Shown here: positions 1 to 6,236 of the stretch, piece by piece | How the letters are laid out: each line of letters starts with the position of its first letter | Numbering within the stretch: position 1 is the first letter of the stretch | Assembly (NCBI GenBank): GCA_937906915.1 | Contig: CALCUU010000095.1 | Coordinates: forward strand, 1 to 7,059 | From: an uncultured Phascolarctobacterium sp. | GTDB taxonomy: Bacteria > Bacillota > Negativicutes > Acidaminococcales > Acidaminococcaceae | Direction of reading: 5' to 3' | DNA length: 7,059 bases | Made by a program: the position numbers and the translations under genes | The notes under the pieces: model-generated | The model's database searches: none | The model's input: only the letters and a program-made list of their open reading frames with translations | What the model was told of the DNA's origin: nothing

Positions 1-156
1 GAGAGCTTCCAGTTCCTCATTTACATCGGGAACAAAATCTAACTGGCTTAACAAGGTAGCGTCAGAAACAACGCCCTTTAAGCTATTAACCATATTGATA
101 GTAGCGGTAATATCCTCGGGAATATTGCGCTTGAAATCAATTTGAATATCACGGAA
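1..156 (-). other. Phage portal protein-like segment (SPP1 gp6 type), C-terminal fragment
   Basis: The last 52 codons of the frame that starts at 639 do not look like a binding protein. They contain DIQIDFKRNIPED, then NSLKGVVSDATLLSQL and VPDVNEELEAL. The series 'F-x-R-N-(I/L)-P', 'L-x-G-(I/V)-V-S-x-x-T-L-L-S' and 'D-(V/P)-x-x-E-L-E' is, from memory of the family, the C-terminal signature of SPP1 gp6-like portal proteins. These form the dodecameric ring at the head-tail vertex of tailed phages. No start codon or ribosome site is visible for this segment, and it continues beyond the window. The breakpoint, about 150-165, was placed by comparing this protein with the second binding protein at 6264-7059. 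The junction could be a prophage-associated deletion or an assembly join. Confidence 0.65.
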
Positions 157-639
157 TACGGCTTCACCAAGCTTTAAAACCTTAACTCTCATTTGTTCAT
201 AGTTTTTAGGTCTTCCAGCTAAATACACCTTTAGTCCTAACGCTTCCAATGAATGTATTATTTCGTTGTTAGAAGCAGTTGTCGCCACCACTAAATCAGG
301 CTTGACAGATAAAACAGCTTCTGTATTTTCATCTAGCTTCCTTCCAACTTTACGTGCCTGCTCCTTAGTAATAAATGTAATCTCCGGGTCACCAGCCCAA
401 CGGCTATAGCCGACAATTCGTTTTGTGCCTACTAAATCTGTTAATATTTCATCTGTACCATAGGTAAGAGAAGCAATTCTCTGAGGTTTTTCTGTAAAAG
501 TCAATTTTCTACCAGCTTCATCAATAACCTCGTAAGCAACTTTCTCCTGTACAGTATTATTAACTGGTTCTTGTGTACCACAACCCCCAGTAAAACAAAC
601 TAGAAATAGCATTAAGCAGATTAATAATAGTCTTTTCAT
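1..639 (-). CDS. ABC substrate-binding lipoprotein, N-terminal part, running into phage portal-like sequence (partial)
   Basis: This frame is open from ATG at 639 to the window edge (213 codons, no stop). Residues 1-20 form a lipoprotein signal: Lys-Arg, a hydrophobic stretch, then TGGC with Cys20 as the likely lipidated residue. Residues about 35-160 match the first lobe of periplasmic-binding-protein family 2 (BtuF/FecB/FhuD type), with PQRIASLTYGTDEIL, KRIVGYSRW, VKPDLVVATTASNNEII and LEALGLKVYL. Such proteins deliver cobalamin, haem, siderophores or other chelates to an ABC importer. The ATG overlaps the TGA of the NifK-like gene (ATGA), so it is the fourth gene of the nitrogenase-like operon. 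From about residue 162 the similarity ends and the frame resembles a phage portal C-terminus (see separate entry), so the second lobe is missing. The family and start are well supported. Whether the intact gene exists in the organism cannot be told from here. Confidence 0.8.
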   Translation of the reverse strand, partial: MKRLLLICLMLFLVCFTGGCGTQEPVNNTVQEKVAYEVIDEAGRKLTFTEKPQRIASLTYGTDEILTDLVGTKRIVGYSRWAGDPEITFITKEQARKVGRKLDENTEAVLSVKPDLVVATTASNNEIIHSLEALGLKVYLAGRPKNYEQMRVKVLKLGEAVFRDIQIDFKRNIPEDITATINMVNSLKGVVSDATLLSQLDFVPDVNEELEAL

Positions 640-1934
640 TTATTCACCTGCTCATCCATTTGTTTTTTAATATACACATTCCACAAACGTTGTAGCATGT
701 GCGCTGCACCCTTGATGCCAACGAAGGGAGTTTCCGTTAGTAAAACTTCGTCAGCTGACGGATAGGCAATGTTACAGCTGTAAAAGTGCACTCCACGGCG
801 ACGTAAATTGCTAGCTTCACTACTGCTCGCCAAAAGCAAAACGTCTTCTGCATTTTGGAAAAGCTTTTCAATTTCATCAGCATCCTTGCCAGTAACCAGA
901 ACTTTATCTGCCACCTCGCAGTAGTCTGCACTTTTGACTTCGTGTTGACAAATTACGGTAAGCTCTCCCATATCTAACCACTCATTGCGTAAAGCCTGCG
1001 CCATACACAAAGCTTGAGTACCAGCTGCTGAAAGAATAACCTTGTCAAACCAAAGGCTTCCCCACACACCGCGATAATCATTTTCTTTAGCGGTTAAGCG
1101 TTCCATTTGAGCAGTTCCTTCTGCAAAAACTCCTTGCAAATTATCACAAGGCAGTGCTTCGTTAATACGCGTCAACCAATTTTTAGTACCCTCAATTCCG
1201 TAAGGCATACCTACCACGACATAGGGAGTGGCAAAGCGTTTTTCCAAATACTGCGCCAACTTCAAACCAAGCTCCTCATTGCAGACAATGTTTAGCTTAG
1301 CACGAGCAATCTCCTGTACATCTTCCAGACTGCTTCCCGCACCGGGAACAGCATTTATTTTGTAACCAGCCTTGGTAAGCAAGCGAATTATTTCATTTCT
1401 ATCTGCAACGCCGTTGTAGTAGAAATCACTTAAGCCTAAAATATTTACCTTGTTCTCTAATGGTTCAACTTTTTCATCAGCAAATTTTTTTAAAACAGCA
1501 AGTGCCGCCTTAGTATAACCTTCAGCAAAGCCACCAACCAAGCCGCCACAGTCCATGGTTACAAAGGGATAAGGCAACTCCATTTTACGAACGATACCAG
1601 CCAAATCATCACCAATCAAGCTAAGTGAGCAACTGTTTTCTACCAATAAAAGTGAAGGCTTACGACTACTATCCAGTAAGCGGTTCAAAGCTTCCGTCAA
1701 AAACTTTTCCGTTCCATAGACGATAGCATTATTATCAGGCTGACAATCGTGAAAGCGTTCTCCCATATCGTATTTTGCGTGTTCCAAAGTACGTAATGCG
1801 TAAAAGTAACACCACAACGGACCGTTTACCAAGATTTCTGCATCGGGAATACCTGCCACAAAGGCTGCAGCTCCACTTAATGCACAGCAGTCAACTCTAT
1901 GACAAATATTTCCCCATTCGTTATTGCTATACAT
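636..1934 (-). CDS. Nitrogenase-like component 1, NifK-type subunit
   Basis: This 432-residue protein belongs to the nitrogenase component-1 family (NifD/K/E/N, BchN/B, CfbD, Mar). It is shorter than true NifK (about 510-520 residues). Three cysteine positions expected for Fe-S cluster ligands are visible: the pair Cys16-Cys17 in DCCALSGAA, Cys42 in NGPLWCYFY and Cys102 in ENSCSLSLIGDDL. GTEKFLTEAL (74-83) corresponds to the 'G-x-E-K-L' segment of the family, and MDCGGLVGGFAEGY to the motif after the second Rossmann strand. The expected role is to pair with the NifD-like subunit and hold the electron-transfer cluster at their interface. The start is ATG with a good GGAGG at 1943-1947, 8 bases upstream, and the gene overlaps the NifD-like gene by 8 bases. 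Family assignment is firm; the substrate is not known. Confidence 0.88.
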   Translation of the reverse strand: MYSNNEWGNICHRVDCCALSGAAAFVAGIPDAEILVNGPLWCYFYALRTLEHAKYDMGERFHDCQPDNNAIVYGTEKFLTEALNRLLDSSRKPSLLLVENSCSLSLIGDDLAGIVRKMELPYPFVTMDCGGLVGGFAEGYTKAALAVLKKFADEKVEPLENKVNILGLSDFYYNGVADRNEIIRLLTKAGYKINAVPGAGSSLEDVQEIARAKLNIVCNEELGLKLAQYLEKRFATPYVVVGMPYGIEGTKNWLTRINEALPCDNLQGVFAEGTAQMERLTAKENDYRGVWGSLWFDKVILSAAGTQALCMAQALRNEWLDMGELTVICQHEVKSADYCEVADKVLVTGKDADEIEKLFQNAEDVLLLASSSEASNLRRRGVHFYSCNIAYPSADEVLLTETPFVGIKGAAHMLQRLWNVYIKKQMDEQVNK

Positions 1935-3219
1935 AAACTAAACCTCCGCCCTTGTGCTTACTACACAGCACTCTATAAATGACTTGCATAAATTCAATTT
2001 CTCCAAGGGTTCCCACTTTAGGAAGCATAGGCAAGAAAACTTGCTTTAAATTTTTATCCTGCAGCTCGTGAGTTGTCAGCACAACATCTGCTTCTTTCAG
2101 TAAGTGTTCACCATCAAGATTAGAGTATATAGGAACATCAGTATATTTACGCAAGGCACCTACCATCTCATCAAAATAGCCTGCTTCCAAAGCATCAAGC
2201 AAAACTATTCCCTGCAAATCTAGTTTTAAGGCATTAATTACACCTAGCATGGACTCTGGATGGAAGTACATTAACCATCTGCCAATGCAAAGAGTAGCCT
2301 TTTTATTTTTGGTCACCGACAAAAATTGTGCCAAGCTTTTCTCCATAAGAAGGCGTTCTGCTTGCAAAACTTCTTCAGCCTTTTCTTCACAATTTAACAG
2401 CTTACCCATCTCTACAATCCATTGCTGAGTTCTTTCCCAGCCAACAGGATAAACGTCCTGCAAAAATTTAAAGCCAAATTTTTCCTGCAAACGTTTTGTC
2501 AAGCACTCGAGACCTTCGTGAGTATTCCCCTTACCACCTAAAACTACCATTGCTTCTGCACTGGTAATCTTGGGTAAATCTGCAAGGGTAATATAACCGG
2601 GGAACTGACCAATAACAGTAACACCCATTGCTTTTAAAATTCTTGTAACCTCAGTAGCGTAATGTCCCCACGGTCCACCATTATCCCCAATCAGCACCAC
2701 TGTTTTAGGAATATGCTCCTGCGGATATAAATATCTATCAATCAATTTATAAGTAATTTCAAAGTAGCCTTCAAAAAATTCACCATCTAAAAATCCGTAG
2801 CTATCCACCGTAATGACTGGCAAATTATATTCTTCCTCAACTTCTTTAGCTACAGCTTCCACATCGTCACCAATTACACCGGCAACGCAGGAACCACCTA
2901 ACACCAAACATTTCGGAGCATACTTTTCTATGGCGTAGGCAATACACTTCTTCAATCTGTCTATGCCACCAAAAATAGAATGCTTTTCTTCCAATTGACT
3001 AGACAACAATGGTACGGAAGCACGTTCTTCTTTTCTACCATCACCCATAGCACGATAATGAGTATTGATATCCATTGTACGAGCGATATGTGCGCACGCA
3101 CGAGGGCTATGGAAAATCACGACCACACCATCCATATAAGCCACCGCACGCCACACGCCAGGCATACTGCAGCTACAACTTTTTCTGATATTGATAAAGC
3201 GTTTAGTTTTAATTCCCAT
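1927..3219 (-). CDS. Nitrogenase-like component 1, NifD-type subunit
   Basis: This protein of about 430 residues is the probable active-site subunit of a nitrogenase-like reductase. Counting from ATG at 3219, candidate cluster cysteines are Cys15/Cys17 in SCSCSMPGVWRA, Cys42 in HSPRACAH and Cys111 in LGGSCVAGVIGDD. EEKHSIFGGIDRL is the equivalent of the NifD 'EK-x-x-x-FGG' motif. By eye, the region matching NifD Cys275 reads GGKGNTHEGLE, without a cysteine, and no C-terminal His442 equivalent is evident. FeMo-cofactor is therefore unlikely to be bound, and no nifB/E/N genes are nearby. The start is uncertain: ATG at 3219 overlaps the NifH-like gene by 11 bases and TTG at 3228 adds three residues. 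Neither has a strong ribosome site, so coupling to upstream translation is likely. Related characterised enzymes reduce tetrapyrroles (BchNB, CfbD) or thioethers (MarDK). Confidence 0.87.
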   Translation of the reverse strand: MGIKTKRFINIRKSCSCSMPGVWRAVAYMDGVVVIFHSPRACAHIARTMDINTHYRAMGDGRKEERASVPLLSSQLEEKHSIFGGIDRLKKCIAYAIEKYAPKCLVLGGSCVAGVIGDDVEAVAKEVEEEYNLPVITVDSYGFLDGEFFEGYFEITYKLIDRYLYPQEHIPKTVVLIGDNGGPWGHYATEVTRILKAMGVTVIGQFPGYITLADLPKITSAEAMVVLGGKGNTHEGLECLTKRLQEKFGFKFLQDVYPVGWERTQQWIVEMGKLLNCEEKAEEVLQAERLLMEKSLAQFLSVTKNKKATLCIGRWLMYFHPESMLGVINALKLDLQGIVLLDALEAGYFDEMVGALRKYTDVPIYSNLDGEHLLKEADVVLTTHELQDKNLKQVFLPMLPKVGTLGEIEFMQVIYRVLCSKHKGGGLVYV

Positions 3220-4015
3220 ATTTTTCAACCAGCTTTTCTAATTCTTCAAAGGTCATTGGCGTAGGCACAGTGAGCTCTGCATTTTCAACAAGCACCTTGC
3301 TCAAATTGCGATAGATTTGCGCCTGCTCACTTTCTGGTGCATATTGCAAAACAGTTTGGCGATTATTCTCCGCCTTATTCACAACAACATCACGAGGAAT
3401 AAAGGCAATCAGTTTTGTATTTAAACGTTTGGCAAATTCTTCCAACAAATTCTTTTCGTTGGGAGTATTACGGCTGTTACCAATGATGCCACCCAAACGT
3501 ACTCCTCCACGCAAAGCAAAACGCTTCACGCCTTTAGCAATATTGTTGGCAGCGTAAAGACTCATCAGCTCACCAGAAGAAACAATGTAAATATCAGTAG
3601 CGTAACCTTCACGAATGGGCACAGCAAACCCACCACATACTACGTCACCTAAAACATCGTAAAGCAAAACATCTTCGTCTTCGATAACGTCTAAAGAACG
3701 GAGTTTTTCCAAAGCAACGATAATACCACGACCTGCGCAGCCAACTCCCGGTTCAGGACCGCCAGCTTCCACGCACTTAATTCCGTTGTAACCAATATGC
3801 ACAATATCTTCCGCTAAAACTTCTTCTTTATCACGCACAACATCTAAAACCGTTTGGGTACAAATCCTTCCCAATAATAAACGAGTAGAATCATTTTTAG
3901 GATCGCAACCAATTTGGCAAACCTTCAAGCCATGTTCGCTCAATGCAGCAGACACATTTGCCGTTGTTGTAGATTTACCAATTCCACCCTTACCATATAT
4001 AGCAATCTTTTTCAT
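3209..4015 (-). CDS. NifH-like iron protein (ATP-dependent reductase component)
   Basis: This 268-residue protein of the NifH/BchL/CfbC family is expected to be a homodimer with one bridging [4Fe-4S] cluster that passes electrons to the NifDK-like partner on ATP hydrolysis. Visible motifs are the P-loop GKGGIGKST (8-16), switch I IGCDPKNDST (35-44), cluster cysteines Cys93 in GVGCAGRG and Cys127 in DVLGDVVCGGFA, and Arg96, matching the arginine ADP-ribosylated in some NifH. Length is close to BchL/NifH (about 270-295). The start is ATG at 4015, with AGGAGG at 4026-4021; a longer frame opening at 4039 has no such site. The protein is so conserved that the family call is near certain, but NifH-like sequence alone does not show which component-1 reaction it serves. 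Confidence 0.95.
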   Translation of the reverse strand: MKKIAIYGKGGIGKSTTTANVSAALSEHGLKVCQIGCDPKNDSTRLLLGRICTQTVLDVVRDKEEVLAEDIVHIGYNGIKCVEAGGPEPGVGCAGRGIIVALEKLRSLDVIEDEDVLLYDVLGDVVCGGFAVPIREGYATDIYIVSSGELMSLYAANNIAKGVKRFALRGGVRLGGIIGNSRNTPNEKNLLEEFAKRLNTKLIAFIPRDVVVNKAENNRQTVLQYAPESEQAQIYRNLSKVLVENAELTVPTPMTFEELEKLVEKYGN

Positions 4016-4020
4016 AAAAA

Positions 4021-4026
4021 TCCTCC
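4021..4026 (-). promoter_or_regulatory. Ribosome binding site of the NifH-like gene
   Basis: On the minus strand these bases read AGGAGG, 5 bases before the ATG at 4015. They decide the start: the in-frame codon at 4039 lies upstream of this site and would add eight residues before the conserved MKKIAIYGKGG opening. Confidence 0.85.
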
Positions 4027-4041
4027 TAACATTTTGCAATA

Positions 4042-4055
4042 CATATTTGAATATG
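4042..4055. repeat. Short perfect dyad in the leader of the NifH-like operon
   Basis: The sequence is CATATT-TG-AATATG, with 6-base arms and a 2-base centre. It lies in the predicted 5' leader of the NifH-like transcript, between the promoter at 4085-4115 and the ribosome site. It is too short and AT-rich to be a stable RNA hairpin, so if functional it is more likely a protein site. On the plus strand, TTGAAT (4047-4052) and TAGATT (4071-4076), 18 bases apart, could also form a weak promoter for the MerR gene. Chance occurrence is quite possible. Confidence 0.3.
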
Positions 4056-4084
4056 ATACAATGTCCTACATAGATTTATTTTTA

Positions 4085-4115
4085 ATTTTAAACTATATAC
4101 TTGTTATATAGTCAA
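4085..4115 (-). promoter_or_regulatory. MerR-type promoter and operator of the nitrogenase-like operon
   Basis: On the minus strand the -35 box is TTGACT (4115-4110) and the -10 box TAAAAT (4090-4085), separated by 19 bases instead of the usual 17. The spacer holds most of a perfect inverted repeat, ACTATATA-N5-TATATAGT (4092-4112). In the MerR family a dimer binds such a dyad between over-spaced boxes and untwists the DNA on ligand binding, so RNA polymerase can open the promoter. The site lies between the divergent MerR gene and the NifH-like gene and recurs at 6237-6267. Transcription would begin near 4078, giving a leader of about 60 bases. That the neighbouring regulator is the binder is inferred from proximity and geometry. 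Confidence 0.85.
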
Positions 4116-4132
4116 GGGTAGGTGAAAGCTTT

Positions 4133-4978
4133 ATGAGCAACAATAATTCTGACGATGCCTATTTCACAGCAGGAGAACTCGCAAATCTTTTTGGAATCTC
4201 TAAACAAACCTTGTTGTATTATGACAAAATAGGCCTACTCTCACCTGATTTTATTTGCGAAAAAGGCTATAGGCATTATTCAATCCAACAATATTTAGAT
4301 TTGGAGATCATTGTTAATCTGCGCTCCTTCAATATCAGCATACCGGATATAAAAACTTATCTTGAAAAACGTAGTAAAAATGATTTTATCGACTTGGTGG
4401 CACGCAAAGAAAAAGAATGTATGGCTATCATCAAAGAAAACCAAGCAATCATAAAATCTTTAGAAGCTATCAACGACATTGCAAAATGCGAGAGACCTTT
4501 CGTTTTTTTCAAGCCCTTACTTACATTCCAAGAAGAACGCTTGATGAAAGTTACTCCCGTTTATAGCAAAGACTCTGGCAAAGATAGAATAGTTTTATTT
4601 ACGAAACATGCCCAACATACTTTCCATAATAAAAAATCTTTAGAGCGTCATGTTGGCTGGATAATCTCCCAAGAAGACTTGTTTGTAAAACGAGACTACC
4701 ATCCTACAAAAGCTTACTTCTCCTTCGTTCTGAACACGCCTAAACATAAAGCAAAGTCCATGATAAAAATTCCTGCTGGATTATATCTGGAAATTTATTT
4801 TAAAGGTACCTTCTACAAGAACTTTCCTAAGCTTGTAGATATAATCAACAAATTTATGGAGCTAAACGAATTAGAAGCCAGTGGTGATATTTACATACTT
4901 ACCATTGAAAACCATTTGTTCTATAAAGATACGGACGAATATATTAATAAAATTTTCCTTAACGTAAAGAAAAAATAA
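4133..4978 (+). CDS. MerR-family transcriptional regulator with C-terminal ligand-binding domain
   Basis: This 281-residue protein has the size and layout of BmrR/BltR-type MerR proteins. The N-terminal winged helix-turn-helix spans about 11-80: FTAGELANLFGISKQTL, then YYDKIGLL and the wing KGYRHYS. A dimerisation helix follows at about 84-116. A C-terminal domain (about 125-281) contains KIPAGLYLEIYFKG (212-225), typical of GyrI-like effector domains that bind small, often aromatic or cationic ligands. There is no cysteine cluster of the kind used by metal- or redox-sensing MerR, CueR or SoxR. The gene diverges from the nitrogenase-like operon, its ATG is preceded by AGGTG (4120-4124), and its start is only 20 bases from the operator dyad, so it is probably autoregulated. 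Its likely role is to activate both minus-strand units when the system's substrate is present. The family is certain; the ligand is unknown. Confidence 0.92.
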   Translation: MSNNNSDDAYFTAGELANLFGISKQTLLYYDKIGLLSPDFICEKGYRHYSIQQYLDLEIIVNLRSFNISIPDIKTYLEKRSKNDFIDLVARKEKECMAIIKENQAIIKSLEAINDIAKCERPFVFFKPLLTFQEERLMKVTPVYSKDSGKDRIVLFTKHAQHTFHNKKSLERHVGWIISQEDLFVKRDYHPTKAYFSFVLNTPKHKAKSMIKIPAGLYLEIYFKGTFYKNFPKLVDIINKFMELNELEASGDIYILTIENHLFYKDTDEYINKIFLNVKKK

Positions 4979-4980
4979 AA

Positions 4981-5016
4981 CAGTCCCAAAGCGATTACGC
5001 TTTGGGACTGTTTTTT
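4981..5016. terminator. Bidirectional Rho-independent terminator
   Basis: A perfect 13-base stem (CAGTCCCAAAGCG with CGCTTTGGGACTG) closes a 4-base ATTA loop and is followed by TTTTTT at 5011-5016. On the left, an A-rich run ending the MerR gene supplies the U-tract for the opposite direction. It therefore ends both the plus-strand MerR gene (stop at 4976-4978) and the minus-strand amidohydrolase gene (stop at 5038-5040). Confidence 0.95.
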
Positions 5017-5037
5017 GTATGTTGACCTAGGGTTTTA

Positions 5038-5805
5038 CTAAAGCTTATGAACTTCAAATCCATTAGACAGTATTTTTTTGTTGGTTACGTCAAATTCAAG
5101 AATCAGCACCGCTTCATCACCACTGTATTTGCATATTACAGTTTCATCTTGAATTGCGACACTTTCACCAATTGACATATCCATCCATTTTGTTTTACCT
5201 GTTTGATTGTTCAGAATGAAAGGTAATCCAGTAATTCTTGTTACTTTCTGCCAAGTTGGCAAAGGATTCCCCGTTTCTGGAGTCTCCGGCCAGGCAGCAA
5301 TATCAATAAGCAACCTAGCTCCTTGCTCTTTTAAAGATAAAGGTCGTTCGTCAAACCAAGAATCTGCACAAACAAGCACACCAATGTCTAAACCATCGCA
5401 ATTAGTAGTAGTAACTCTATCACCGGGACTTGCCCACTTTTCACTGCCTAATTTCTCACCATAAATCTTACGATGCCTGCTTTGAAGACTTCCGTCTGGT
5501 GCAAATACGAAGCAGGAATTATGATGCAGTCCAGAATCCGGTACATATTCTCCACAACCAAGAAAAAGATATAAATTTTGTTCCTTGACAATTCTACGAA
5601 GTTCATCTAAGTAAGAGGCAGGCTGTTCTTCCAATTTGCGCTCCTCATCTATACGATGGAAGTAGTAACCTTGCACCGCAGTCTCGGGAGTAATGACAAG
5701 CCTTGCACCATTCTTACCAGCAACCTCAACTGCATTGGCAATCTTTTTTAAATTATCTGCCTGTAGTCCGCAGCTTACCTCCAAATGGCACAAAGCAATC
5801 TTCAT
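5038..5805 (-). CDS. Nitrilase-superfamily carbon-nitrogen hydrolase
   Basis: This 255-residue cytoplasmic enzyme has the full catalytic set of the carbon-nitrogen hydrolase family: Glu41 in TPETAVQGY, Lys113 in RHRKIYGEK and Cys146 in VLVCADSWFDE. Length is normal for a single-domain member (about 250-280). The family cleaves C-N bonds of amides, nitriles or carbamoyl groups through a cysteine thioester; sequence alone does not give the substrate. The C-terminal part has TWQKVTRITGLPFILNNQTG, the usual 'R-A-x-E-N' region but with Thr-Gly in place of Glu-Asn. The start is ATG at 5805, with only a weak purine-rich site (AGAGAG) upstream. It lies 82 bases downstream of the His-rich repeat gene, on the same strand and probably on the MerR-controlled transcript. 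An amidase acting on the same compound as the NifHDK-like reductase is plausible but inferred. Confidence 0.9.
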   Translation of the reverse strand: MKIALCHLEVSCGLQADNLKKIANAVEVAGKNGARLVITPETAVQGYYFHRIDEERKLEEQPASYLDELRRIVKEQNLYLFLGCGEYVPDSGLHHNSCFVFAPDGSLQSRHRKIYGEKLGSEKWASPGDRVTTTNCDGLDIGVLVCADSWFDERPLSLKEQGARLLIDIAAWPETPETGNPLPTWQKVTRITGLPFILNNQTGKTKWMDMSIGESVAIQDETVICKYSGDEAVLILEFDVTNKKILSNGFEVHKL

Positions 5806-5845
5806 GACTCTACTCTCTTTCTTTTACAAAACATCTTTCTCGTTA

Positions 5846-5877
5846 TTAATAGGTTTAACCCTATATCAAATCGTCAA
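5846..5877 (-). promoter_or_regulatory. Possible weak secondary promoter before the amidohydrolase gene
   Basis: In the 82-base gap between the His-rich repeat gene and the amidohydrolase gene, the minus strand reads TTGACG (5877-5872) and, 20 bases on, TATTAA (5851-5846). An imperfect dyad ATAGG-N6-CCTAT covers 5849-5864. The spacing is long, as in some MerR-type promoters, but the dyad is off-centre and unrelated to the ACTATATA dyads. No terminator separates the two genes, so read-through from 6237-6267 could be enough. Confidence 0.2.
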
Positions 5878-5887
5878 TTATTATTTA

Positions 5888-6202
5888 TTATTTGCAGTGA
5901 CCAGTTGTGTTACCGCTTCTTACCTTTTCAAAAATTTCATGAGCTTCTTCTACGCTTTTGCCGTTGGCAAGAGCTTTTTGCATATGCACCATTGCACTGC
6001 GATATTTTGCGTGGGCTTCGTCGTTAGGAATAGCATCAATATTTTTCGGATCAAATTCCATAACTTTTTTGAAGATAGCGTGAATTTCTTCACTGGATTT
6101 ACCAGCAGCTTTAGCAGCTTCTACATGCTTCATAGCACTTTCATAACGATATTTAGCATGGGGATCGTTGGGAAGTTCATATTTCGGATGGGTACAGGTC
6201 AT
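5888..6202 (-). CDS. Small His-rich protein of two tandem repeats, unknown function
   Basis: This protein has 104 residues, no signal peptide and no membrane segment. It consists of two copies of a roughly 36-residue unit, about 11-47 and 59-94. Shared positions run PND, HAKYR (15-19 and 64-68), AM-x-H (23-26 and 70-73), GKS-x-EE (34-39 and 81-86), H-x-IF-x-KV (41-47 and 88-94). Three histidines and a methionine recur in register. The ends add Cys3-x-His5 and His102-Cys103, giving eight His and two Cys, which hints at metal or cofactor binding. The helical spacing, with IFKKVMEFDPKN at 43-54, also recalls TPR-like helix pairs. ATG at 6202 is chosen because AGAGGTG ends 6 bases before it; an upstream in-frame GTG at 6211 lies inside that site. 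It is the first gene after the second MerR-type promoter. I do not recognise the family. Confidence 0.85.
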   Translation of the reverse strand: MTCTHPKYELPNDPHAKYRYESAMKHVEAAKAAGKSSEEIHAIFKKVMEFDPKNIDAIPNDEAHAKYRSAMVHMQKALANGKSVEEAHEIFEKVRSGNTTGHCK

Positions 6203-6208
6203 AACTTT

Positions 6209-6215
6209 CACCTCT
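6209..6215 (-). promoter_or_regulatory. Ribosome binding site of the His-rich repeat gene
   Basis: The minus strand reads AGAGGTG here, 6 bases before ATG at 6202. The GTG at the end of this motif is in frame and could be miscalled as the start, but it would consume the ribosome site, so the ATG is preferred. Confidence 0.75.
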
Positions 6216-6236
6216 TTCTATTATTTGGTAAACTTA

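Noticed and set aside
2980..3264. 94-codon plus-strand frame inside the NifD-like gene
   Set aside because: It is antisense to the strongly conserved N-terminal cysteine region of the NifD-like gene, and its translation (rich in His, Thr and Arg) has no recognisable motif.
636..4015. Classical molybdenum nitrogenase nifHDK
   Set aside because: The component-1 subunits are about 430 residues, lack recognisable FeMo-cofactor ligands, and no nifB, E, N or V is in the window.
636..4015. Light-independent protochlorophyllide or chlorophyllide reductase (BchLNB/BchXYZ), or the F430 enzyme CfbCD
   Set aside because: No photosynthesis or methanogenesis context is visible. CfbD is a single component-1 gene, whereas two are present here. 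A tetrapyrrole substrate of another kind is not excluded.
3914..4111. 65-codon plus-strand frame ending in the MerR promoter region
   Set aside because: It is antisense to the P-loop of the NifH-like gene and has no independent support.
5849..5864. Third MerR operator in front of the amidohydrolase gene
   Set aside because: The dyad ATAGG-N6-CCTAT is imperfect, off-centre in the candidate spacer and unrelated in sequence to the two matching ACTATATA dyads.
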